This document shows, piece after piece, positions 48,701 to 60,900 of a stretch of 64,000 bases of DNA. The stretch is from Dicaeum eximium (lineage: Eukaryota > Chordata > Aves > Passeriformes > Dicaeidae). A program made the translations under genes and the position numbers. The stretch covers positions 71,833 through 135,832 of the forward strand of contig VWZP01002402.1 in the NCBI GenBank assembly GCA_013396995.1, read 5' to 3'. The notes under the pieces are model-generated. The model searched no databases. It saw only the letters and a list, made by a program, of their open reading frames with translations, and was not told the origin of the DNA. Each line of letters starts with the position of its first letter. Position 1 is the stretch's first letter.

Positions 48701-49661
48701 TGGAAGAAGCCTCTCTCTCGGAGTTAGCTTGCATCCACATCCTTTCTCCTTTTCTCTACAGCTCCCTGGTGTCTCGTCACTCCTTCCGTGCAGGAAGCAC
48801 TGACGCTGAGTGTGCCGAGCCATTGGGTGGAGAGGGGAGACGGATGATGCTCTGTGGGCACGGCAGCGGGGAAACCAAGATGTGCCAGCCTTTCTTAGCA
48901 CAGCGTGAATTTGAACCTTTCTCTGAGGTTGTTGCTGGCAGCAGCTCTGCCTGCTGTAAACAGGCAAGGGTGCAACAGTAGGGAAAGGAAGAACGGGAGA
49001 ACAGAGCCTGTTTTCCTCTGGCTTTAAGGAGTAAATGCTGTCTTTGGATGGATCTTTGAGATCATCCAAATTTCGAGGGGAAAAAACGTTAAATGAAGTC
49101 AGCTGTAGATCAGTGTTTGTACCTTCTTCCAAAAGAACAAGAATAATTTTGGATGCTAACGCTACATCTATTCCACCCAGCCCAAGTGTCACAGCCCTTT
49201 CCCTGGCCCCAAGGGCAGCCCACAGCCCGTGCCAGAGATCATGAAGGGCCACTGCTGCAAGTTCTGCCACAGACAGAGTCTCAGCCGTGTCTTCAGCATT
49301 CAATGTGTAATATGGACAGGCATTCCCAAAGTGAAAGCCAGCTGTTCTGTTGCTTTGATGTTTGTTTCAGTTCCCACTATACTTCTTCCTCTTGAGGTCC
49401 TGTTTTTAAAAAAGCTCCATTGCTACGGTACTTAGAACAAGTCAGGTAGAGAAACTGAGAGAAATTTACCAAGCATCTGATCTTACAGAGGAAAACTAAA
49501 AATAAATCAGGCTTTTTTTTTTTTTTTTGCATGAATGAGAGAGGCAAGAAGGACTTGAATCTGACATAGGTAACTTTATTTTTAAAGAGCAGATTTCTTG
49601 CACATGCCTCTTACCTCCAAGTTCAGGACTACTTGCAGCAGACTCTAAAGTTCCATTCAAT

Positions 49662-49790
49662 CATCGCTACTGTTGCTCAGCTAAGTTGCTGAGCATCGTT
49701 ACTGTTGCTTAGGGAAAGCAAACCATAGCCAAATTAATAGTTTGAAGTTGAATAGCAAATAGCCAAATTAATAGTTTGAAGCACGTGTCC
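49662..49790. repeat. Two adjacent short tandem duplications
   Basis: CATCGCTACTGTTGCTCAG at 49662 recurs as CATCGTTACTGTTGCTTAG at 49694 (period 32). ATAGCCAAATTAATAGTTTG at 49725 recurs at 49759 (period 34). Confidence 0.85.
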
Positions 49791-50735
49791 ACATTATTAC
49801 CTATACTGCAAATAAGATCAGGAACTGTGGCTTACATAGGTCAACTGGTCTTGTGTAAAACACCAACTCCTAATTAGTGAGGGTAGTTAAGACTGGTGGC
49901 TGTGTGTATGCACAGCCCAGACAGATCTGATTAGGCTCTGACATACCCATGAACAATGTGCAGTGTGTTATTTGCTGAACACATTCCAATCTATTTCCCA
50001 CAGAAACCAGTAAAATACTATTAACATTGTTAGCAAACTTAAATATTTCTGTATTTTCTCATTACACTTTGGAGAACAATTTGTCTCTTTATTAGGGGAC
50101 ACTGTGTGCAGCAGCAGAATTACAGACTGTGGCAGGGGCTGCCAGACATGGTGCCTGTGCAGACACGAACCGGGCTGGGTTTGGGGTGAGATTGCTTACT
50201 GAAGTGCTATCTATCCCCCTCTGCACATGAGCCAGACAGCCAGCTTTCTGGGGTATGTGTCAAATCAAATTTCAGAGGTTGAGTGGAAACAAGGAATGTT
50301 TTGCCTGCGGCTCTGGAGGCAATGAAGGACTGGGGTGGATGCACACGCCCTGATAATGCACTGTACTGGCCACCTTCTGCTGCATGTTGGGCCTCTGTCT
50401 CTGCCTATCTGTCTCTTATCACTTTACTACACTTCTCTGCATCACCACCCCTAAGAAACAAATCTTAATATGGCAGGGGAAGGCCCTGAATTTTCCCAGA
50501 ATGTGCTGGAAGTGGTGTGGCCTTTGTGTCCCTGGCACGGATGATGCAGCAGTCTGTGGGCCAGACACACACCAGCCACCAAAATGCTTACAGGAAGGAG
50601 GTGATGCTGCTCCTTCCTTGGGGATGTTGTGGGGATTACTTACATCATTACTATCGCCTTGTCATTCTCATACATCCAGTAAAAGTCACACAGCCTTTGT
50701 AAGTTCAGTTTGAAAGACTTAAAGAAGTATGAGTC

Positions 50736-50763
50736 TGTGTGTGTGTGTGTGTGTGTGCGTGTG
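50736..50763. repeat. (TG)n microsatellite
   Basis: About 14 TG units with one CG interruption, about 420 bases upstream of the FLVCR1 start codon. Confidence 0.95.
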
Positions 50764-50783
50764 CACATCCATCACGCAGATGA

Positions 50784-50897
50784 CGGGATGCGGGGATTGA
50801 AGTGGAGCAGGACAGGAGCAGCAGTGCAGGGATTGTGCAGTAAGGAACCACGAGAAAGATGGACATAGAAAACGGGATCAGAGGTGTGAACAAAACA
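50784..50897. repeat. Unclassified dispersed repeat, copy A
   Basis: Similar along its whole length, by eye roughly four bases in five, to copy B at 52954-53065 in the same orientation. Shared words include GCAGGACAGGAGCAG and GAGAAAGATGGACA. Family unknown. Confidence 0.7.
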
Positions 50898-50964
50898 CCT
50901 ATCTCTATCTCTGTGTGTATCCACCTGCTCACACTCCCAACACTTTCCCACAGCCCGGACTGCA

Positions 50965-51990
50965 GTCCCCGCTTTCCGAACCCACCGCGGCCACAGCGGT
51001 ACCGCCCCGAGCGGCCGGCCCGGCCCGCCCCCGGCTCCGCTTCCCGCTCCGCCCGCCGGGCACGGCTGCCGGGCCCGGCCCCGGGGCGGGGCGGCGGCGA
51101 GCGGAGCCGGAGCCAGGTGACCTTGGCAGGCAGAGCCGGGCTGCTCCCGCCGCCGAAGCTGGGTGGGGAGACGGCCGAGATGGTGGAGGACGGCGGCGAG
51201 GAGGAGGCGGAGGGGGAGAGCGGGGAGGCGCCGGCGGCCGCGGCCCCGCTGCAGCGCTGCAATGGCTTCCTGCCCGGCAAGGAGGCGGCGGGCGGCGGGC
51301 GGGCGGCCCCGGCGGGCNACGCGGCTGTCGCGGCGGCGGCTGGCGGTGCTGGCCGTGTTCAGCTGCTACTCGCTGGTGAACGCCTTCCAGTGGATCCAGT
51401 ACAGCATCCTCAGCAACGTGTTCGCCGGCTTCTACGGCGTGTCCTTCCCGCAGATCGACTGGCTGTCCATGGTGTACATGGTGGCCTACGTGCCGCTGAT
51501 CCTGCCGGCCACCTGGCTGCTGGATGCCCGCGGGCTGCGGCTCACGGCGCTGCTGGGCGCGGGGCTCAACGCGCTGGGCGCCTGGCTCAAGTGCGGCAGC
51601 CTGGCCCCGCAGCGCTACCCGCTCACCCTGGCCGCCCAGGCCGTGTGCGCCGTGGCCCAGGTCTTCATCCTGGGGCTGCCCTCCCGCATCGCCTCCGTCT
51701 GGTTCGGCCCCACCGAGGTCTCCACCGCCTGCGCCGTGGCTGTGCTGGGCAACCAGGTAGGGCCGCAGGGGGGTTTCGGAGAAGCGGGCTTCCTTGGAGT
51801 TCGGCATCGAGTTAAAATGAAGGCGCTTAAGCGGGAAAAGGCTTTCTCCAGGATATGGTGCTGGGAGAGTGGACAGGTGAGGAAGCGGGGCCGAGCGTAG
51901 CGGGATGCTCCGTCCCGCGCTGCCCCGCCAGCCTGGCTGTGCGGGAGCCGGGGCGGCGGCAGCTCACCCGCTGCCATCAGCTGCCGGCAC
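50965..51990. promoter_or_regulatory. FLVCR1: FLVCR1 CpG island / promoter
   Basis: CpG-dense sequence covering the presumed start site, exon 1 and the start of intron 1. It has a GC box (GGGGCGGGGCGG, about 51082-51093) and an inverted AGGTGACCTTGG element at 51115-51126 that resembles a nuclear-receptor half-site pair. No TATA box was noticed. Confidence 0.75.
51180..51756 (+). CDS. FLVCR1: FLVCR1 coding exon 1 (N terminus, TM1 to about TM5)
   Basis: Starts MVEDGGEEEAEGESGEAP and ends AVLGNQ at donor CAG|gtaggg. It contains NAFQWIQYSILSNVFAGFYG, IDWLSMVYM and FILGLPSRIASVWFGPTEVS. The frame before the N at 51318 differs from that after it. Treating the N as zero or three bases restores continuity into TRLSRRRLAVLAVFS. 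Confidence 0.92.
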
Positions 51991-54900
51991 GACATCAGCC
52001 GAGACCCTTTTCACAAGTGGTCGTGCTCCACTTCCTCCTTCTCTTGCATTTTGGCACTTGGATTCATTCGACTGAATCCACCCCCGGTTGGAGGGGTGTG
52101 AACTACGTGAACTTTCATGAAGAGCCCCAGCGACAACGTATATCGGCTTCTGATTTTTAAAATATGGCCTCTAATTGCCAGGTGCCAGTAGTCAATACCC
52201 TGGTGACTCCTGAAGTTTTGTGTAACGCTGTGATGGTTCACATCACTGTTGGGAGCTGATAACTGAGTCATGGATTTCCTCAAGCTCCCTGGTCCTGGCC
52301 AGTTTCAGAGAGCTGGAACAGGTGCATCTGAAAGCACAGGTGCAGGTATGCTACTTTGTTCTCCTTTAGCCTAATTCTCACCTCCTGCCACTGTCCCAGC
52401 TTTTTTTCCTCCTGTGGCAAAAAATTGCTAAGATTCAAATCAGCGTCACTGGTGCAGGCTGAGGTCGTAGGTAGAGTTTGGTTAAGATAATTAGGGATTT
52501 GTTTTTAAGCATGCGAGTTTAATGATGTTATGTTTGTGCACTTTGGATTATGACAGCGGTGATATTAATGTTAACTATTTACAGTTAGGGTGTACCTAAA
52601 CCTAGCTGATTCCTCATTAGCTGATACCTGGCTGTTTGCAGTTTTTCCAAAACTTTTTTTTTTTNCAAAACTTTTTTTTTTTTTTTTTTTTTTTTTAATC
52701 GAAGTTTTCTGGTGGACAAGTCAACTGTCCCTTTTGGACTCATGATTTAAGAAATTGTTGCTTGTTTCAGCAGTGAGGCAAAAATTTTGGATCTGCCTCC
52801 TGGTATCAGGCTAAAGGTTTCTTTGGCAGCTAAATTTCCACTCTTCCTGACATGCACCATTCCTTCCAGTAGACAGGAGTTACTGGGTTTTCAGTTCTGC
52901 AGTAGAGTGTCAAATATCCAGCTTGGAGCCTGAAACTGATGCTTCACTTGGATGCTGAGATGTGGGGTTGAAGTGGTGCAGGACAGGAGCAGGAGAGCGG
53001 GGATTGTGTGGATGGGAACAATGAGAAAGATGGACAAGGGAAGCAGGATCAAGATGTGAACAAAATGAGCCGTGGATATTTCTGGAATGTATTCCCCTCC
53101 AGAAGCTAGGACTGATCTCAGTGAAGTGCTTGCTGGTACTGTGTCAATAGAACAAAAGAATTTCTCTGTTCTCATGTTTTGCTTCCTTAAAAAAACCCCC
53201 AAAACTCTCAAAAGCTGGACTGAAAGAGCAGCAAGATAAGGAATTAAGCACTTGGAGGTTAGAAGTGATGTCTGTGTATCCCATTGCAGTTCCCTTCTGC
53301 ATGCTCATTCCCGTTGGGTCTCACTGTACTGGATAATTGCACAATGTGAACTGTGTAACAGAACAGGTTGCTATAACCCACTCACTGTACTGGATAATTG
53401 CACAATGTGAACTGTGTGATAGAACAGGTTGCTATGACCCACTCAGCTGTTGGTCATCCCGTTCAGATACTGTGAAACTTCAGAGCTACAGCGAAGCAGG
53501 GGCAGCACGGGGAGGAACAGAGCAGTTACCAAAAAATGAGATATCACCTCTTTGAGATGCTGATCGTTTGCAGCGTCACTGGGAATGCAACCCTGTCAAG
53601 GGTTGTTAGGAGTGCCAGATCCCCACAAGCATTTAGCATCTTAAATGAGGCACACCAAACTCGTTGGAACACTTTCTTCTGGCCTTAACCTCTCTAGATG
53701 TAAATGATGGAAAATGGTATCACTCGACTTTGTTGGAACATTGTGGGTACTGCACTGGCTCCTATTGGGGGAGGAAAAAATATACCTAAAGAAAAAGAGC
53801 AACTGTGTGCTCAGTTCATGTTTGTAAGGTTCATATACTGAAGAGTGAGGACAAAAGGAGACAAATTCTTCCTGTGACCACTGGGTACTGTGTCAATCTG
53901 ATGGCCTGGGGGGGAAAAAGGTAGCAAAACCCTCACCAGTGTATGCACAAAGGGTGCTCTGTAAGCACAGTAGCACACCTCTAATGTGTGTACTTTCTGA
54001 TAGTTGGGCTTGCTACTCTAACAGTCTTTGGTGCTATTTTAAAATTTAACTCTACCTAAAATAAATGTTCCAACACTTTAAAATGCCATTTAGTTTTGGG
54101 GGAGCAGAGAAGAGAAATTGGAGAATAGTCCAGGGCTTGTTCGTTCATGTTTTAAAATGCTTTATATACCCAAAATTTCAGTCCCTGTTTTATGTCTCTT
54201 CAATGCAAAATCAGTTGTTACGTTGCAATTTACTCCACATACAAACCCACTACTACTTCATTCTGTGATTTTTATTTACTTCCTTAGCAATAATTGTTGG
54301 GTTTGGTCTTAATAAGGATATTCCTTTTCTCTTGCTTTTCTCTGCTCTGTCGTGCAGTAAACTTTGCAGTCAGGCTTTGCTGCTGTAGTGGCAGGAGCGT
54401 GACATCAAATGAAGAACATTTCTACAAGAGTAGCTGGAATCCTTTGTCATCTCTAGCCCTTCAGTTGCAGGACGACTGATACAAATTTATGTTCATGTGT
54501 GGTACTTTCACTTCCTGTGAAAGATTCTTGTATAAGTACTATGTGTAGTGTAAATATATATGGTAAGTGTGGTATTGTAGTTCAACTGAGAAACGAAAAG
54601 GTTAAACTTGAAGAACATGGAAGATCTGGTTGTAAAACAACATCGAGAGCAAGTGGCTTAGAAGTGTGATACTAAAGTTTTGGTAATGCTTGTGATAACA
54701 ATGCTGAATTCTACCTGGTAAGACTTCTAAAATTCTGTTAATTTTCATGTTCAGAGGGAAATGATTTTTGGTTTTGTTTTCTTGCTTTACAGCTTGGTAC
54801 TGCAATTGGCTTTTTGTTGCCACCTGTTTTGGTCCCAAATACACCAAATGATCTTGATCTTATGGCGCACAACATCGGCATCATGTTCTACGGAACAGCG

Positions 54901-57900
54901 ATAGTGTCCACACTTTTGTTCTTCTTAGCAGGAGTTGGTAAGTGTTTAAATTACTGGAATTTACATGCTGGCTGTAGGGAGACTACGTCTCACTTGAAGG
55001 AGCTGACTGCTCAAAGTAGTCGAGGCTACAATTTTTCCAGTTTGTGTTCACTTACCTGTTGTGCCAGGGTTAAGCAACAGCCATTTCACTCTATCTTGTG
55101 CTTCACATGGGGTGATTTCTTTCAGAGTATTTAGTTCTCTTGGTTTCTTTGTTGCAAGGACTTATGATATAATGTGAATTCACTCTGTTAATCTTACAAT
55201 TTATATACAAAGGTCTTGACGTATTGCAGATGAAGTCTGCCTTTGACCATATTTTGCTAGCAGTCAGATGTGACCAAATAACACATCCTTTGTGGATGTG
55301 ACTTAGTTCTTCCATGAGAAAATCTAGATTTTTTTTTTCATGGAGTTGTTAAAACTACAAGTCACTGTTCTGAAATTCATGGTAGAGATGAAGCAAAAAT
55401 TGTTTCTTCTTCTTTTTCCCCAGTGTTTGAAGAAAAGCCCAAATACCCTCCCAGTCACTCTCAAGCAGTCCTGCAAACTAAACCTCCTGAGGATTACTCC
55501 TACAAGCAGTCCATTATTAACTTGTTCAGAAATATTCCATTTATACTTTTGCTAATCAGTTATGGTAAGTGGTGCTATCTGCTTGTAGTCTAGCAGAAGG
55601 GTTCAAATGTGGGCCAGAAGCACATAGAATTTTAGTTGTGGGGTTGTTTTTTTTATGGGGGAGGGAGCATCAAACTTTTATTTACTCAGGTCAGTGCTGG
55701 CAAATCGGTAAGGATGCAAAATACCACTTATAGGTCGAGTGAAGAGATTTTACCTGGCACATAAAAGGTTTTGTGTTGTGAGTCTTAAATGTCAGAAGAC
55801 GAATGCCTTAGGGTAACAAATATGCATGGCTGCACCTGGAATGACTGAAGCTTTTTCCTTGGTTCTGCAGGTATTATGACTGGGGCATTTTATTCTGTCT
55901 CCACCTTATTAAACCAGATGATAGTAACTCATTACGAGGTAAGTTTCTTGGATCTTATCTTTCTCTTTTCCACTGTACATTTGCAGAGGTGATATTTATT
56001 TTGTAGGTGCTATGTGTGCTCAGACATTTGGTTTCTTTTATACCTCTGTACAGTTTCTTGTACCATACTGCTGTGGAAGTCACAGGAATGTTTGTTTGCA
56101 CTTATGACTGCCAAGAGGTCTGAACTTGACTCTGAATGGAAGCAAGTTATTAATGAGCACCATATAAATATTTGTTGAAAGGGAGAAGAAGTGAACGCTG
56201 GGAGAATTGGCTTGACACTGGTGGTGGCAGGAATGGTGGGTTCGATTATTTGTGGTTTGTGGCTGGATTACACTAAAACATACAAGTAAGTGTGGGTAGG
56301 CATGTGTGGGGTTAGGGGTAGGAGAGTGGTGCAATTGCATTAGGAAAATACTCCAACATAAGGGCTGAAATGAACTGCTGATGAAATGCAGTTTGTCCCT
56401 GATCTTTTAGTGGCCTTGATGGAGAGAAGTTTCTGTGGCTACAGCGAAAGCTTGAGACTCTTACTGGTTATTGGCCAAAAGAAATGAGGGAGCAGAATGC
56501 AAAGGGATTTGTCATCTACTCCTGTCTCTTCAGGAGTCTAAGGAAAGCACTGTAGGTCCTACATACAGTGGCCAGGTGGCTTCTTCTGCTAGGAAAGCAT
56601 AAAGTCTCAAAGCCTATCCTGCATTGTTTTGTAAAATGGCCAGCTGATGGATTCTCAGTTTTTTTGTGCTACTCCTGATCCTATTAGTAAGTGTAATGTT
56701 TGCTTTAATTCAAGGGATGACCATGGGGCAGAGATCTCTTCTGGGGTAGGAGCTCCTGGGTCCATCATCCATGGTGTGGTGCCCCCAGGAGCGAGCACTG
56801 CCCTGGAGCACTGTTTGTGACAGAGTAGTTCTCCCCTGTGATTCTTAGTACATTATGTGCCTCTACAAGCCTAATGGATGTTAATGTTGTAGATGGGCTT
56901 TGTTCCTGCATGTGTTTTGGCTTATGAATACGTGCTTTAAGAATTTGGAAGACATCCCTTCTTCTAGATTCAAAATAAATAGAACACTGTAATGAAATTT
57001 GTTTGACTTGCCTCTTGGTAGGCTGACATTTACTGCTAATAGTGTTGGACTCAGCTGCTCCTGTGTTGATGTACTGTGTAATGGGCAGCACTGCAGAATG
57101 GCCAAGAGGTACAGCACAGCAGAGAACTAAAACAGTCTTAAGGTAGTAGTATGTGCTGTGATTGTCCATTCTTTGAGAGTTTGAGTAAGTGTCCTTAGCC
57201 TTGAGTAAGCAGCCAGATAACCAAGACAATGAAGGGACAAGGAATGGATATGTGCTCACTGCATGCTAAGTTTTAGAATGGCTTATGTAATGTTCATGTT
57301 ATCCTTCCATGCTTCTGCAGTGTGCTGCGGCCTTCTATTAACAATGTTAATTTGTTGTTGTTGTTGTTGGGTTGCAGGCAAACCACTTTGATTGTTTACA
57401 TTCTCTCTTTCATTGGGTTGCTGGTGTTTACCTTTACCCTGGACCTCGGACACCTTGTAGTCGTGTTCGTGACTGGAGGAGTGCTTGGGTGAGCAACTAA
57501 AGAGCTCTACAAGACTTACTGCAGTTCTGTTCTGAAACACATTTAAATGTTTTACCTAGATAATTCTACTGTGTGTTCTGTCACCATGATCTCAGCCTAT
57601 GCCTTTAGCTCACAGAACAGATAGGGTTTCACCTTCTGTTATGTCAGAATAAATCTAAAGTAACTCACTTTTCAGTAAATTTAATTTACCATTTTTCTGG
57701 ACCTAAGCGAGGTCTCTGTGTAGTCAATTTGTTTAGTTCCAATTCAAAAAGCTGCCTGCAGTGAAGTTGAAGCCTTCTCCTGACCAGTGTGTAGGTGATT
57801 AGAGTTTAACTGAGCAGATCCAGGAAGACTGGCTTCTCTGCACTTCCATTAATCTATACTTTGATAGCCCAAGCAACATGCTGGTTGCTTTGTTCTCTTT

Positions 57901-60900
57901 ATTTGCTCATAGATGCCTGATCTAAAAGCCTCAAGAGGTGTTAAGGGGGTGTTGCTGTAATTCAGACACAGAAGTCAGGATAAAACCAGACATGTCTTGA
58001 GAGTTTCAGTTCAAAACCAGTCAACCAACCTCGGCTGCATGAAGTCCCTTCTCCTCCCATCATTCATCAGCCCCCTCAGCTTCTTCCATAGCAGCTTCCA
58101 GCAGGTGTTCCAGTGTACAGCCTCACTCCCTACTCATGGTCTCTTTTTGTCCTCCAGCATGGATACTTGGGCTGATCAAATGATGATGTTTGTGTATGTC
58201 TTTCATTTGAAAATAATTGGCTTCACGTATGGAGTGGCTTGTGGACCCGTTTGAAAAGGTTGTTTCATATGTACAGTGGTTATGGGAAATAGGGCAAACA
58301 TGTTTTAACAGCTTTATCCTAAAAAGAAGGATGTGTGGCTAAAATTCTTGGATCATACTGAGGGAATGAAGCAGTCACTATTACTTGGAATTACTGAATT
58401 CTGTTAAGTCATGAAGGCATGACTGTTCAGAATACCAGCTAATTCATAATTCCATGTGTGTATGTTAGGTTTTCTTAGCTGTAGTAACAGATGAAGGCCA
58501 CACCTGTCATCCTCACTCTCCTCTTCAACAGGTTCTTCATGACTGGCTATCTTCCACTTGGGTTTGAATTTGCTGTGGAAATTACATATCCAGAGTCTGA
58601 AGGCACTTCCTCAGGTCTCCTTAATGCATCAGCACAGGTTACAGCATTTTATTTCTTCAAGTGAAGTAATGTTCAGCAGGAAGGCCACTATGCTTGAGTC
58701 TAGGAAGGCTTTCTTAGACTTAGCTAAGTCTCTGTTCTGCTGCTGTAGTCCTGGTTTTTGTTTAAATTTAATTTCTATAAGATGTGACTTGGAACTTTTA
58801 AAGGTAAAATGACGACTCTTTTCTGTATGATCCTGATGAAGTTACTTGTTTTTTTATAGATATTTGGAATTGTCTTTACACTTGTTCAAGGAAAGCTTAC
58901 AACAGACTACAGTCCTCGTGCAGGAAACATCTTTCTTTGTGCTTGGATTTTCGTGGGCATTATTTTAACAGGTAATTACAAGTGCAAGTAGTGCCTTTTC
59001 TTTAATGTAAAAACGTAGGTGCTTTTAGGATGATGTTGCTAATATATGGACAGCCATCTGAGATATGTTGCTAATATATGGACAGCCATATATGGACCCC
59101 ATTTCTTGAGACATGTCTTGAATTTGAGACAGGTGTCCATCTCCAGAGTGAGGTAAGAAGTGAAAAAAAATGCACAAATGGAGACTGTTTGTAGTTTTCC
59201 AAATGCAAGAAATTGCTGATGCACTCTGGAACTGTGCCACTGTTTACACATGTTGACTCACAAATGTGCTGAAAGTGCTGAACCATCAAGCTTTTCTTTA
59301 AGTTCTTGTGGTTTAAAAGATTTTATTGTAATTTCCTGCTTTGTGTGAGGAGCAAGTTCAAATTGTCAGTGAGTTCAAATTGCAAAGAGCGAATACGGGT
59401 ATTTTGAAAATGTGCTGAAAGCAGCTTCTGTGCTTGCACCCTGCAAACATTTCTCTTGAAGTGCATGTCACTGCAAAGGTGTGAACCAGCTTTCCTTTTT
59501 CCTTTTTTTTTCAGCCTTAATAAAATCAGATTTGCGAAGACACAATGTGAATTCAGGGATTATGAACTTGGATGTTAAAGCTGTAAGTGGTGACTCTCTT
59601 ACCATGATTGTATTACCTGCTTGAATGCTTGGCTTCTACTGCATAACAATTTCAGCTGCAAAAGAGTAATTGACAAAATCTCATTACTGATTCCATGCTG
59701 GTTTTGAACAACAGGGCACATGGGATGCTGCCCTCACATATCTGTTTTTCTCCTTAACTCCCATGAAAAAAAACCGAGAAAACTGCTCTCAGATTTTTTT
59801 TGAATTTTTGGATTTTTTAAATATTTGAATTTTGAGTGGCTAATAATATTATTTTATTGCTTGAATCTTGCTTTCTCATAATAGCAGAGTAGCTGCAAAT
59901 TATGAAGCCTTTTTGTTTATTGGGTTATGAGGCCATCCTATAGACTATGTATTTTATTTAAAATACCTGCAGTCCCTTCAGATGAAGTCTGTGTCTGATA
60001 AACAGAAGCCATGCTGGAGTTTCTCTATAGTGCTGCATAAAGAGCTGGGTTTGTTCTTCTGCTGACACTCTCAATTTAAATGAAGAGTGAACATAGCATT
60101 TTCTGATGATCATAAGGCTCCATGTTTCAGCAGCTTTTCCAAACTACTACAGTTACTAGTAGAAATAAAGCTCTCAGTGGAAAATTTTTTCAGTGCTGTG
60201 GGTTTTTGATTGTTTGGATCAAGATATGAGACAGCTTTTTGGAGTCAGACATTGCAAGATCTTCTGCCATGCTTCATTTTGTGTGTCTTGCATGTCCAGC
60301 AGCTTTTGATCATCTGTGACCAACTGCACACTTTCAGTGTCTGTGTGAGGTTCAGGAACTTCCAAGCTGGTGCTGCCTGAGCTGGCTCAAACCTGAACCC
60401 TGTGCAGCTGTGTGTGCTCAGTGTGGCATCCTGTGGTTTTCCCAGCAGGATTGGGGCTCTCTGGGGCTGTGCATGACTTATCTGCTTTTCATTATCACCT
60501 CGTTAATTAGCCTAGATCGTCACACAGCTTCATTCACATTAGCCAGGGTGTAAGGAAAGCTGCAGTCCTTGCCCTGATGTTGCCATGCATGATTGAGACC
60601 TGCCTGTGTTAATAATGTTCAATATCACTTTGATACTGATCCTTGATCAAGGTTCTACTGTGGTTAAATGTAACGGAGAAAAAAATGGGAAGTTAATCTT
60701 CATGTGACAAATATTTACATGCAGTAAATATATATACTTTAGAGTTATACTAAGAAACTAAATTCTATGTTTGGTCTCTTTTTTATTACAAAAAGTAGGG
60801 AAATTAGGGTTTTATATAATTGCTTAGTTGGGCTTATTAACTACATATACTGGAGACTAACCTAATAATTACCCACGAATACTGAGTTTGAGAATAATTC

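Larger units (their letters stand above)
36445..50720. other. TATDN3-FLVCR1 intergenic interval, no supported gene
   Basis: No exon was recognised on either strand. In human, SPATA45 lies here on the minus strand; I could not find it, but its exons are small and could be missed by eye. Contents noted separately: a CR1 relic, an A-rich tract and small tandem duplications. The longest frame (48659-49303 minus, 214 codons) has no recognised homology. Confidence 0.55.

Noticed and set aside
50859..51179. In-frame upstream ATG at 50859 as the FLVCR1 start
   Set aside because: It would add about 107 residues derived from the repeat copy and GC-rich leader. The ATG at 51180 has better context and a family-like N-terminal length.
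50705..51807. Long minus-strand frames across FLVCR1 exon 1
   Set aside because: Antisense shadows of a CpG-rich exon; the plus strand carries clear FLVCR1 motifs and splice sites.
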